NCBI GenBank assembly: GCA_024635555.1
Contig: JAGXIO010000203.1
Coordinates: 1-32,717, forward strand
Direction: 5' to 3'
Length of the DNA: 32,717 nt
Source of the DNA: Saccharicrinis sp.
Lineage (GTDB): Bacteria > Bacteroidota > Bacteroidia > Bacteroidales > Marinilabiliaceae
Positions 1 to 10,180 of the stretch are shown in pieces. Position numbers and translations under genes: made by a program. The stretch's first letter is position 1. Every line of letters starts with the position of its first letter. The notes under the pieces are model-generated. The model was not told the origin of the DNA. It saw only the letters and a list, made by a program, of their open reading frames with translations, and ran no database searches.

Positions 1-1059
1 CGGACCCACCATTAATATGGTTATGGTATTATTGGCCGTAAATACATTCACAATGCAGGTGAGGAAGGCCAGACTGTATTCGGCTCCTTTTTTAGTTTTA
101 GTTTTTTTTGCGATAACGCGGATAATATAATCGATGCCCCCGTTGTATTTGATTATCTCGACCATGCCGCCCACTAATATCGAAATAATGATTATTTCGG
201 ACATGCTGTCGATGCCATTACCAATGGAATTTACCATTCCCCAGAAGTCGAAGCTGCCGATGGATAGGCCTATTGTTCCGGCCAGAACAGACCCTATTAA
301 GAGCACCAAAAACACGTTTGTACCAGCTAATGCCGCTACGATAACAAATAAATAGGGTAATATCTTTAGCCACTGATAGTCCATAGATCCGTCATAAGGA
401 ATAGCTATTTGTTCTTTGCTTATGAACAGATAAATAATAAAGGTGAGCACTGCGGCAGGGAAGACGATGATAAAATTCATTTTAAATTTATCTTTCATCC
501 TACAGCCTTGCGTTCGGGTGGCAGCAATGGTAGTGTCGGAAATAAAGGAAAGATTATCGCCAAACATGGCACCACCTATCACAGCCCCCAGAACCAAAGG
601 AGCTTGTATGCCTGTTTGTTCGGCTATGCCCATGGCTACTGGCGTAAGTGCTACAACCGTACCCAAGGAAGTGCCCACCGAAAGGGAGATAAAACAGCCG
701 ATTACAAAAATACCTGCAATTAAAATATTGGCGGGCAATAGGTCAATACCTATGTTGACGGTGGCATCAACGGCACCCATTGATTTGGCTAGGTTGGCAA
801 AAACACCGGCTAAAATAAAAATAAGGCACATCATCATAATGCCCGAATTCCCCATTCCCTTGAGGTAAGTTTCTGTGCGGTCTCTAAATTTCCGATTGGT
901 GTTCATAGCCATGGCTACAACCGAGGCCACCAAAAAAGAAACCGGGACAGGCATTTTATAAAAATCGCCAGCAATAACCGATGAAACCAAATAAAGCATT
1001 AAAAATACAATTATCGGCACCAAAGCTAAGGCAGGGCGTTTTAGAGGATTGCTCTTCAT
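1..1059 (-). CDS. nhaC: NhaC-family Na+/H+ antiporter (partial, 3' end outside window)
   Basis: Reading the minus strand from an ATG at 1059 gives 353 codons with no stop, running off base 1, so the C-terminus is missing. The protein starts MKSNPLKRPA and is highly hydrophobic, with about nine or ten visible membrane segments. It contains the stretch SVGTSLGTVVALTPVAMGIA followed by GGAMFGDNLSFISDTTIAA, which is characteristic of the NhaC antiporter family: inner-membrane proteins exchanging internal Na+ for external H+. The start lies 28 bases after the stop of the upstream GH13 gene on the same strand, so the two are probably co-transcribed. An antiporter in a maltodextrin operon is unexpected; it may balance sodium or pH during sugar uptake (inference). 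A related NhaC-like transporter for another substrate cannot be excluded. Confidence 0.88.
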   Translation of the reverse strand, partial: MKSNPLKRPALALVPIIVFLMLYLVSSVIAGDFYKMPVPVSFLVASVVAMAMNTNRKFRDRTETYLKGMGNSGIMMMCLIFILAGVFANLAKSMGAVDATVNIGIDLLPANILIAGIFVIGCFISLSVGTSLGTVVALTPVAMGIAEQTGIQAPLVLGAVIGGAMFGDNLSFISDTTIAATRTQGCRMKDKFKMNFIIVFPAAVLTFIIYLFISKEQIAIPYDGSMDYQWLKILPYLFVIVAALAGTNVFLVLLIGSVLAGTIGLSIGSFDFWGMVNSIGNGIDSMSEIIIISILVGGMVEIIKYNGGIDYIIRVIAKKTKTKKGAEYSLAFLTCIVNVFTANNTITILMVGP

Positions 1060-1087
1060 TATTTTTTTTGCAAAGAAAGCATTTGTT

Positions 1088-2881
1088 TTATTTTAATTCA
1101 ACCACTATGGCCTTTTTTGCTTTGATGTGTATGGTTTTCAAATCCATAATATTTCGGCTGGTTAGCATATTTATTCCATGGGTAAAACCGCCCATAATTT
1201 CTTTAAACCTTGCTGTATCTACCTTGTTGTTTCCATTGATATTGTTGTTCAGAATAACCATTACTGTTTGATTATCGGTATATCTAAAATAAACATAGAT
1301 ACCGTCCTGTGGTATAAAATGCAGTGTTTTTCCATATTTTAAAGCTTCGGACTGCTTACGGTAGTTCAATAGTTTTTTAATATGATTGAATAGTTTGTTT
1401 TGTTCCTTTGTTCTTCCTTTTTGAGTAAAAGCATTTAGGGTATCCGATTCCCATCCTCCGGGAAAATCCAAGCGTATTTTATCATGTCCATCCCAGCCGT
1501 TGCCATCCATCAGTAACTCTGTTCCGGAATACATTTGCAGTATGCCCCGTGTTGTGGCTGCATAGGTAAGCGCCATCTTTAGCTTGGCCATGTCATTACC
1601 GAGCATGTGAAATATGCGACCTTCGTCATGGTTATCGGGAAAAACCATTAGGTTCATTGGGTTTGGGTACAGATGGTCGTTGCCCAAGGCATTGTACAAT
1701 CGGGCCATTCCCGTTGTCCAGCCTTCAGCCTCATTAAAAGCGTGTTTGATGGCCTCCTGAAGAGGAAAGTCCATAATGCAGGGTAGGTGGGAGTTGTAAC
1801 CGTCTTTGTTGGGAAAGTCTTTTTGCCAGTAACACAGTTTGGAGGCCTCGTTAATCCAGCACTCACCCACAATATTAAAATTAGGATACTCTTTTATAAT
1901 ACCTTGAGTCCAGCGTGCCAAGCTCCACTTGTTGGAGTAAGGAAAGGTATCCATTCGTATACCTTGTAATCCGGCAAACTCAATCCACCATATGCTGTTT
2001 TGTGTCATGTAGGTGAACAGCAATGGGTTTTCAAGATTCATATCGGGCATGGTGGTGTCGAACCAACCTTTCTGCAAAAGATGTTTGTCACCCTCTGAGG
2101 CATAAGGGTCGGAGATAACGCCCAAACGATTGTTGGAACGCGTAAACTCAGGCCATTGATTGACCCAGCTAAACATGGGCAAATCGTTTATCCACCAGTG
2201 GTAGCTACCGCAGTGGTTAAAAACCATGTCCATGATTATTTTTATACCGCGTTTGTTACATTCGCAGGTTAAAAGTTTAAACTCTTCATTGGTTCCCAAT
2301 CGGGCATCTATTTTGTAAAAATCGGTAATGGCATATCCATGATATGATGCAAAAGGTTGGTTGTTTTCCATCACAGGGGTGAGCCAAATGGCCGTATAAC
2401 CCATTTCCTGTATGTAATCCAGATGCCTCAGAATACCTTGCAAATCGCCACCGTGCCGTCCGTAGGGTGCGTTTCTGTTCACGCTTTCGCGCATTCCATT
2501 TACGTGGTCTATGTTTGGATTGCCATTGGCAAACCTGTCCGGCATTATCAAATAAATGGCATCGCCGGAGTCAAAACCTTTGCGCATGGCCGAGCCTGAT
2601 TCTCTGATTAATAAAGGATAATCATAGGTGCAAATCGGCATTCCCTGAATGGTAAAATGCAAGGGCACGATCCCTGCCTCGGCATCTTCGTCAATAAGTA
2701 TATCCAGAAACAGGTAATTTGGGTTCTCTACTTTGGTTATTTTGTGAAGATTAACGCCCGGGTAATCAATGCTAACGCGGGCATGTGTTATTTGTGGGCC
2801 ATACACTAGTAATTGCAAGGCAGTTGAATTCATTCCTATCCACCAATTGCTTGGCTCTATGCGATGTATTGGAGTATCCAT
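1088..2881 (-). CDS. GH13 cyclomaltodextrinase/neopullulanase-like enzyme, cytoplasmic
   Basis: 597 aa. The N-terminal roughly 95 residues resemble the Cyc-maltodext_N domain; a (beta/alpha)8 GH13 barrel follows. GH13 signatures are intact: DMVFNH (218-223), nucleophile D311 in GIRMDTFPY, acid/base E340 in VGECW, and D419 in DNHDEGR. No signal peptide is visible at the start (MDTPIHRIEP), so a cytoplasmic enzyme is expected, unlike Bacteroides SusA, which is periplasmic. It would hydrolyse imported maltodextrins or cyclodextrins to maltose and glucose, feeding the GH65 phosphorylase encoded upstream. A terminator lies between GH65 and this gene, and a candidate -7 box sits about 40 bases before the ATG, so it probably has its own promoter and is followed by nhaC. 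The substrate (cyclodextrin, pullulan or linear dextrin) cannot be read from sequence. Confidence 0.93.
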   Translation of the reverse strand: MDTPIHRIEPSNWWIGMNSTALQLLVYGPQITHARVSIDYPGVNLHKITKVENPNYLFLDILIDEDAEAGIVPLHFTIQGMPICTYDYPLLIRESGSAMRKGFDSGDAIYLIMPDRFANGNPNIDHVNGMRESVNRNAPYGRHGGDLQGILRHLDYIQEMGYTAIWLTPVMENNQPFASYHGYAITDFYKIDARLGTNEEFKLLTCECNKRGIKIIMDMVFNHCGSYHWWINDLPMFSWVNQWPEFTRSNNRLGVISDPYASEGDKHLLQKGWFDTTMPDMNLENPLLFTYMTQNSIWWIEFAGLQGIRMDTFPYSNKWSLARWTQGIIKEYPNFNIVGECWINEASKLCYWQKDFPNKDGYNSHLPCIMDFPLQEAIKHAFNEAEGWTTGMARLYNALGNDHLYPNPMNLMVFPDNHDEGRIFHMLGNDMAKLKMALTYAATTRGILQMYSGTELLMDGNGWDGHDKIRLDFPGGWESDTLNAFTQKGRTKEQNKLFNHIKKLLNYRKQSEALKYGKTLHFIPQDGIYVYFRYTDNQTVMVILNNNINGNNKVDTARFKEIMGGFTHGINMLTSRNIMDLKTIHIKAKKAIVVELK

Positions 2882-2918
2882 TTTATTGAATGCGTTTGTA
2901 TGCAGTTTAAGGAGGGGA

Positions 2919-2926
2919 CAAATATA
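2919..2926 (-). promoter_or_regulatory. Candidate -7 promoter box for the GH13-nhaC unit
   Basis: The minus strand reads TATATTTG, an exact match to the Bacteroidota -7 consensus TAnnTTTG, 38 bases before the GH13 start codon. No TTG -33 element is present at the usual spacing. The proximal copy of a 33-bp-period repeat begins about 25 bases upstream, where an activator would be expected to bind. Confidence 0.5.
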
Positions 2927-2950
2927 AATAATTTATCCTGCATGTAATAT

Positions 2951-3036
2951 GCATTAATCAAAGGCAATAATTACTTGTAAAATGCATTAATCAAAGGTAA
3001 TAATCGCATGGTAAAGTCATTAACCAAAGGCAATAA
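2951..3036. repeat. Three direct repeats with 33-bp period upstream of the GH13-nhaC promoter
   Basis: A core of about 19 bases, CATTAATCAAAGGCAATAA with one or two substitutions, occurs at 2951-2970, 2984-3003 and 3017-3036, each exactly 33 bases from the next. The bases between the cores are not conserved, so this is an array of short conserved boxes rather than a simple tandem duplication. It lies between the GH65 terminator and the candidate -7 box of the next operon. It is probably a binding array for a regulator; it does not resemble the LacI-type palindromes elsewhere in the locus. Confidence 0.75.
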
Positions 3037-3040
3037 AAAA

Positions 3041-3092
3041 AAGAAAAAAGGAACGGTTCTTTATTTGCATCTTGCAAATAAAGAACCGTTCC
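3041..3092 (-). terminator. Rho-independent terminator after the GH65 gene
   Basis: Positions 3050-3069 and 3073-3092 form a perfect 20-bp inverted repeat with a 3-nt loop (3070-3072). On the minus strand the hairpin is followed directly by CCTTTTTTCTTTTTTTT. It starts 24 bases after the GH65 stop, so the transcript of the MFS-pgmB-GH97-GH65 cluster should end here. Confidence 0.92.
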
Positions 3093-3115
3093 CTATATTC
3101 CCCACAATCATTAAC

Positions 3116-5425
3116 TTATCGCTGAACCGTTCTGGATTGATTGGCCTCAACTGTTACCAAATTATCGTATAAATACAGCTCGATGGTTTCCTTTGCATGG
3201 GATATGATTTCTACTTCTATGGCAGTAACTCTTACTTCTAAGTCGTGGCCATTAAACGCAATGCGGAAGGCATACTCCTGCCATTGAGCGGGTATTTGTG
3301 GATTCAAGTAAAGCTTTTGGTCGTAAGCTCTTTTGCCACCAAAGCCTTCTACAATCGACATCCATGTGCCGGCCATGCTGGTTATGTGCAATCCTTCGTG
3401 TACTTCGGCGTTGTAATCGTCCAAATCCAAACGGGATGTGCGCAGGTACATTTCGTAGGCTTTTTGTACCCGTCCTATTTTAGTGGCCAAGATAGAATGC
3501 ACACAGGGCGAAAGTGAGGACTCGTGTACTGTGCGGGGCTCGTAGAAATTAAAGTTACGTTCAATTTCCTCCAGCGAAAATTCATCTTCAAAAACATACA
3601 TGCCCTGGAGGGTATCGGCTTGTTTGATGAAGTTGGAGCGCAATATCCTATCCCACGACCAGTGCTGATTTATGGGGCGTTGTGCCGGGTCTAAATCGGC
3701 AGCCATAAGTTGTTCCTTGTCCATAAAGCCGTCCTGTTGCATAATAACATCCAACTCTGTGTTATAAGGGAAATGCATATTAGCCACAATATCTTTCCAG
3801 CGCTGGGTTTCCTCACCGGATTTAAAGTTCATTTTGCTAATCAACTCCTTGTATCGCGCCGGGTTGCTTTCCTTCACAAAATCCAGCGACTCCATGGTAT
3901 ATTTCATGCACCAAACGGCCATTTTGTTGGTGTACCAGTTGTTATTGATGTTGTTTTCGTACTCGTTGGGGCCAGTAACGCCGAGCATCACAAATTCTTT
4001 TTTGGCTTCCGAAAAAGTGATTCGCTGACTCCAAAAGCGAGATATAGCTATCAGCACTTCCAGGCCATATTCTTCCAAATATTTTTTGTCGCCAGTATGA
4101 CGTATGTAATTGTGAATAGCAAAAGCCATGGCGCCATTACGGTGGATTTCCATAAAGGTGATTTCCCACTCGTTGTGGCACTCTTCGCCATTGGCGGTAA
4201 CCATGGGATAAAGGGCTGCACCATCTTTAAAACCTAACTTTTGGGCATTCTCAATGGCTTTTTGCAAATGCTTGTAACGATAAATAAGCAACTGACGAGT
4301 AACCTTTGAAGGTGACGTCATCAAAAAGAAAGGAATACAATAAGCCTCGGTATCCCAGTAGGTGGTGCCACCATATTTTTCGCCTGTAAAACCTTTGGGT
4401 CCCACGTTTAGTCTTTCGTCTTCACCCGTATAGGTTTGGTTTAGATGGAAAATATTAAAACGGATGCCCTGCTGTGCTTCCACGTCGCCTTTTATTTTTA
4501 TGTCGCTATGCACCCATTTGATGGCCCACTTTTGTTTGTGGTCGGCAAATAACTGGTCAAAACCTTTATGATGCGCGTAGGAGGCAAGTTCAATAGCATT
4601 GCTTCTGAGCGCATCCGTTGCGTAGTTTAAGGATGAGGTTACACCCACAAATTTCTCCAAACACCCTGTTTCGCCCTGTTTCACTTCAAACTCGATTTTA
4701 TTGCCTACCCATTTGGAGAGTTGGATAATCTCGGGTTTGGCAACTACCGATTTACCGTTAACCGTGGCATGGTAGCGCATGGCAAATCCACATCGAAAAT
4801 CAGATTTTTTAGTCTGAGACTCCAAATAAGCAGCACCTTCGGAAGCATCCACATCCAAAATGTTCCAAAATTTTTCGTCATAGTTGGAGTCCTCATTTTC
4901 TATGTTGCCATCAATGTAGGGCGTAAAACTTATTTTTCCATTAAAGTTGCTTGGGGTCACCTCATAACTTATCGCGCCATTTTCGGTGTCGGCCATGCTA
5001 ACAAAGCGCTGTACTTTAATATGAATTTTTTTGTCACCCTCTAGTGTAGCATCAAATTCACGTTGTAAATAACCTTCTTTCATGTTAAGGGTGCGCACAA
5101 AATTATCGACCTTACATTGGTTCAAATCAAGTTCTGTTCCGTTGATATGTACGTTGATGCCTATCCAGTTTGGCGAGTTGAGTACTTTGGCAAAATACTC
5201 CGGATAACCGTTTTTCCACCAGCCTACTCTTGTTTTATCAGGATAGTAAACTCCCGCAACATAGCTTCCTTGCAGGCTTGGACCCGAATATTTTTCTTCA
5301 AAATTGGCCCGTTGTCCCATCTTACCGTTCCCGATACTAAAAATACTTTCAGAAGCTTGGTGGTTGGCGGGGTCAAAACCTTCTTCTATCACACACCACT
5401 CGTCGGGTTTCAAATATTTTTTCAT
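3116..5425 (-). CDS. GH65 maltose phosphorylase
   Basis: 769 aa, the usual length for GH65 phosphorylases. It matches the family across its length: N-terminal beta-sandwich, (alpha/alpha)6 barrel with GGTTYWDTEAYCIPFF (352-367), the segment around ECHNEWEITF (415-424) that carries the general-acid Glu, and the phosphate-site motifs HESSLSPCVH (about 634-643) and GLHITSMAG (about 678). There is no signal peptide, so it is cytoplasmic. The expected reaction is maltose + phosphate to glucose + beta-glucose-1-phosphate with inversion, which matches the beta-phosphoglucomutase gene in the same cluster. Trehalose or kojibiose phosphorylase are alternatives within the family; maltose is preferred because every neighbour acts on alpha-1,4-glucan. 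The GH97 stop lies 109 bases upstream and the terminator 24 bases downstream. Confidence 0.93.
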   Translation of the reverse strand: MKKYLKPDEWCVIEEGFDPANHQASESIFSIGNGKMGQRANFEEKYSGPSLQGSYVAGVYYPDKTRVGWWKNGYPEYFAKVLNSPNWIGINVHINGTELDLNQCKVDNFVRTLNMKEGYLQREFDATLEGDKKIHIKVQRFVSMADTENGAISYEVTPSNFNGKISFTPYIDGNIENEDSNYDEKFWNILDVDASEGAAYLESQTKKSDFRCGFAMRYHATVNGKSVVAKPEIIQLSKWVGNKIEFEVKQGETGCLEKFVGVTSSLNYATDALRSNAIELASYAHHKGFDQLFADHKQKWAIKWVHSDIKIKGDVEAQQGIRFNIFHLNQTYTGEDERLNVGPKGFTGEKYGGTTYWDTEAYCIPFFLMTSPSKVTRQLLIYRYKHLQKAIENAQKLGFKDGAALYPMVTANGEECHNEWEITFMEIHRNGAMAFAIHNYIRHTGDKKYLEEYGLEVLIAISRFWSQRITFSEAKKEFVMLGVTGPNEYENNINNNWYTNKMAVWCMKYTMESLDFVKESNPARYKELISKMNFKSGEETQRWKDIVANMHFPYNTELDVIMQQDGFMDKEQLMAADLDPAQRPINQHWSWDRILRSNFIKQADTLQGMYVFEDEFSLEEIERNFNFYEPRTVHESSLSPCVHSILATKIGRVQKAYEMYLRTSRLDLDDYNAEVHEGLHITSMAGTWMSIVEGFGGKRAYDQKLYLNPQIPAQWQEYAFRIAFNGHDLEVRVTAIEVEIISHAKETIELYLYDNLVTVEANQSRTVQR

Positions 5426-5429
5426 CTGT

Positions 5430-5475
5430 CTAAAATTAGATAAGAGACTATTAGATAAGAGATAAGAGACTGCTG
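5430..5475. repeat. Short direct repeat of a TTAGATAAGAGA unit between GH97 and GH65
   Basis: The spacer carries ATTAGATAAGAGACT followed by ATTAGATAAGAGATAAGAGACT, a small imperfect tandem repeat. No promoter box was recognised, so GH65 is probably co-transcribed with GH97. The function is unknown. Confidence 0.45.
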
Positions 5476-5534
5476 TCGCTTAACTGATTTCAATAATTCC
5501 CTTGTATGTTTATACCCAATAACCATGGGTGTTT

Positions 5535-7668
<2,134 letters not shown>

Positions 7669-7678
7669 AAACGCTTAT

Positions 7679-8335
7679 TTAATTGTTTAACGTATATAGT
7701 TTTTGCATATTCATCTGGTGCAAACCATCTACAACTAAATGTGCTTTGCCCAAAATAGCTGCATTTCCAATACCAACGCATTTCATACCTCCTGCAAGAG
7801 CTGCCTCCACACCTGCTTCTGCATCTTCAAAAACCACACAATTTTCGGGTTGAACACCCAAGGCCTGCGCACCTTTTAAAAATACTTCGGGATCAGGTTT
7901 TGCCTTGCTCACTTTTGTACCATCAATAATAGCTTCAAAATAATGGGTTAATTCCAGACGTTCCAGAATGGTCATGGCATTTTTACTGGCCGAGCCCAAG
8001 GCGATTTTAATTCCTTCTTTCTTCAGGGTATCTAAAAATTCTTTGGTGCCAGGGAGTATTTCTTCTGGACCCATTTTTAAAATATAGGTCACATAGTTCT
8101 CGTTTTTTTTGGTGGCCATGGCCAATTTTTCTTCCTCGCTCTTTTCAATTTTACCTATCGAAAGAAGTATATCCAATGAGGTCATCCGACTTACGCCTTT
8201 TAGCCTCTCGTTGTCTTCAGTAGTAAAATCGAAGCCCATTTCGTTGGCCAGCTCTTTCCATGCTATATAATGAAATTTGGCGGTATCCACGATAACCCCG
8301 TCCAAATCGAAAATACACGCTTTTATTTTTGTCAT
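7679..8335 (-). CDS. pgmB: Beta-phosphoglucomutase (HAD superfamily)
   Basis: 218 aa from the ATG at 8335. It has the HAD motifs in the beta-PGM arrangement: FDLDGVIVDT (nucleophile D10, acid/base D12), LGSASKN (motif II), SKAKPDPEVF (motif III lysine region) and VVFEDAEAGVEAA (motif IV acidic pair), plus a helical cap between motifs I and II. It interconverts beta-glucose-1-phosphate and glucose-6-phosphate in the cytoplasm, the step needed after an inverting maltose phosphorylase. An in-frame ATG at 8365 would add ten residues (MTIINYKNIN); the shorter start is preferred because family members begin just before the first HAD motif. It follows the MFS gene closely and precedes GH97, fitting one operon. 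Confidence 0.93.
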   Translation of the reverse strand: MTKIKACIFDLDGVIVDTAKFHYIAWKELANEMGFDFTTEDNERLKGVSRMTSLDILLSIGKIEKSEEEKLAMATKKNENYVTYILKMGPEEILPGTKEFLDTLKKEGIKIALGSASKNAMTILERLELTHYFEAIIDGTKVSKAKPDPEVFLKGAQALGVQPENCVVFEDAEAGVEAALAGGMKCVGIGNAAILGKAHLVVDGLHQMNMQKLYTLNN

Positions 8336-8401
8336 GTTGATGTTTTTATAATTGATAATTGTCATATCTGAGAAAACTCAAGTGTTTTTTCGAACCACGA
8401 A

Positions 8402-9757
8402 TTATGCTTCGCTATCTGCGGATTTAACAAATGAAACCGAAAATCCACCTAATATCATTATGACACCGGCTAACACAAGGATATAAATTCCGTGATTGCC
8501 AAAAAATGCCCGTAGAATGGGTCCCCCAATAATGCCGCTTAATATTTGAGGTACTACTACCGTAAGATTAAAAAGTCCCATATAAATACCTATTCTTTTA
8601 GGTGGCAGTACGCCCGATAAAATGGCGTAAGGCATAGATAATATGGCTGCCCATGCCATTCCAATTCCTACCATGGGTATTAACAGATAGTATTGGTTTG
8701 TAAAAAAATAAATACCGATAAAACTTATACCACCAAGCAAGAGAGAGCCGCCGTACACGGTTTTTCTGCTGGTAAGCGATATTAATTTGGGAATGAGAAT
8801 AGAGTAGAGTGCGGCCACCAAACTGTAAGCAGCAAAACAAATACCTACCCAGTTTCCGGCTTCGTCAAAAGCCTCACGTAAAGCTATATTGGTGTTTTCG
8901 CTGGCATTATAATCAACAGGAACACCAAAATAATGCTGGGATATGGCTGTGGTGGAATACACCCAAAGCAAGAAAAGCGGAAACCAGGAGAAAAACTGAA
9001 CAATAGAAAGTTGACGCATCACCTTGGGTGTAGTTTTTAACAATTGCCAAATGCTTTCTTTCCTTTCTTTGTCTTCGCTGGTGATGTTTTTATACGCCTC
9101 ATACTCCTTCGGAGGGTATTCCTTTGTTTTCAGAACCGTTACCATCACGCTAAGCAGCAATAGAGCGCCACCAATGTAAAACGACCATATTACGGAAGGA
9201 GCCACTGTGCCTACTTCGCCCACATTGGATATTCCAAAGGATGTTAACACAAATGGCAAGGCAGAGCCTATCACCGCACCAAAGTTTATAAGAAAACTCT
9301 GAACTGAGTAGCCCACATTACGTTGTTCGTCGGGTGTCATATCGGCCACCAAAGCCCTAAAAGGTTGAAAGGTAACATTGAACGAGCCATCCATTAGCGC
9401 CAACATCACTACGCCAAAAGCCAGAGCAGCAACCCCTCCTGCCTTAAATATTAAAGGAGCATTGGGCATAAAAAACATGGCTATCATCGAAACCAGCGCA
9501 CCACCTAAAATGTAGGGTGAGCGGCGACCAATGCGGGTCCAGGTTTTATCGCTAGCTGCACCAACAATGGGTTGTACTAAAAGACCCATAATAGGTGCTA
9601 CCAACCAAAAAAAGGATAAGTTGTGCGGGTCAGCACCCAAACTGGTTAAAATTCTACTGGCATTGGCGTTTTGCAATGCAAAGCCAAATTGAACTCCCAG
9701 GAAACCGAAACTTAGGTTCCAGATTTGCCAAAAGGATAATCGCGGCATTTTCTTCAT
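8402..9757 (-). CDS. MFS sugar transporter of the SLC45/SUT-like group (maltose/maltodextrin uptake)
   Basis: 451 aa with about twelve hydrophobic segments and a charged cytoplasmic loop near residues 213-240. The segment SDKTWTRIGRRSPYILGG (69-86) is the loop 2-3 motif shared with plant sucrose transporters and SLC45 proteins, which are proton-coupled disaccharide importers. The N-terminus LSFWQIWNLSFGFLGVQFGF is typical of the bacterial members found beside alpha-glucan genes. It probably carries maltose or short maltodextrins across the inner membrane to the cytoplasmic GH13 and GH65 enzymes. It is the first gene of the leftward cluster, with a long upstream region holding two LacI-type operators and a candidate -7 box. 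Substrate and coupling ion are inferred. Confidence 0.9.
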   Translation of the reverse strand: MKKMPRLSFWQIWNLSFGFLGVQFGFALQNANASRILTSLGADPHNLSFFWLVAPIMGLLVQPIVGAASDKTWTRIGRRSPYILGGALVSMIAMFFMPNAPLIFKAGGVAALAFGVVMLALMDGSFNVTFQPFRALVADMTPDEQRNVGYSVQSFLINFGAVIGSALPFVLTSFGISNVGEVGTVAPSVIWSFYIGGALLLLSVMVTVLKTKEYPPKEYEAYKNITSEDKERKESIWQLLKTTPKVMRQLSIVQFFSWFPLFLLWVYSTTAISQHYFGVPVDYNASENTNIALREAFDEAGNWVGICFAAYSLVAALYSILIPKLISLTSRKTVYGGSLLLGGISFIGIYFFTNQYYLLIPMVGIGMAWAAILSMPYAILSGVLPPKRIGIYMGLFNLTVVVPQILSGIIGGPILRAFFGNHGIYILVLAGVIMILGGFSVSFVKSADSEA

Positions 9758-10080
9758 AAAGCAAAATGAATTACATGATTAATGTGAATATCAAAGAGGA
9801 TACCCCATGCAACATAACGAATACGATAAAAACCGTATTGCTTGTTTTGTGCCCAAGATAAAAAATGATTTGTAAGTTCCGGAAAGGGAATCAGGTAAGT
9901 TATTCTATTTTAACCTATAATAACAGACATCTCATTGCGAGATGAAGGCAAACATAAGTATTAAATCGTGTCCAATGATTTAAAATCTTGTACAAATATA
10001 CAATATAAACATCAATAAACTAAAGGATTATGGCTTGATAAGAGTTAATGGAAATTTGTTTTTATTGGTTCTTGGCATAT

Positions 10081-10094
10081 TGCAACCGTTTGCA
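10081..10094. promoter_or_regulatory. LacI-family operator, MFS-proximal site
   Basis: TGCAACCGTTTGCA is a near-palindrome with the central CG typical of LacI-family operators and shares GCAA-n-CGTTTGC with the perfect site before susC. It lies about 80 bases upstream of the candidate -7 box of the MFS cluster. Confidence 0.7.
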
Positions 10095-10156
10095 GTAAGC
10101 GTAAATGGTAGATAAAAAAAATAGAAAATAGTTGAAAGTTTTTTTGCTGGAAGTTT

Positions 10157-10170
10157 TGCAATCGTTTGCA
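10157..10170. promoter_or_regulatory. LacI-family operator, MFS-distal site
   Basis: TGCAATCGTTTGCA, a near-palindrome differing at one position from the site at 10081, with centres 76 bases apart (about seven helical turns), suitable for cooperative binding or looping. A repeat array begins ten bases further on at 10181. Confidence 0.7.
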
Positions 10171-10180
10171 GGAAATGGGC

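Larger units (their letters stand above)
9758..10180 (-). promoter_or_regulatory. Promoter and leader region of the MFS-pgmB-GH97-GH65 cluster
   Basis: This stretch holds no gene. On the minus strand a candidate -7 box TATATTTG lies at 10000-9993, which would give a leader of about 230 bases. The leader can form small hairpins, for example CATCTC/GAGATG near 9930-9946 and an AATACG/CGTATT pair near 9820-9838. Two LacI-type operator palindromes lie upstream of the box, at 10081-10094 and 10157-10170. No good -33 TTG element is visible at the usual spacing. Confidence 0.5.

Noticed and set aside
443-868. Plus-strand frames over the first kilobase (for example 443-868)
   Set aside because: They are opposite-strand shadows of the NhaC gene, which translates without interruption on the minus strand with clear family motifs.
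2951-3036. 33-base-period repeats considered as coding for a repetitive leader peptide
   Set aside because: The period is a multiple of three, but only the 19-base cores are conserved and stop codons (TAA) occur within the cores, so coding is unlikely.
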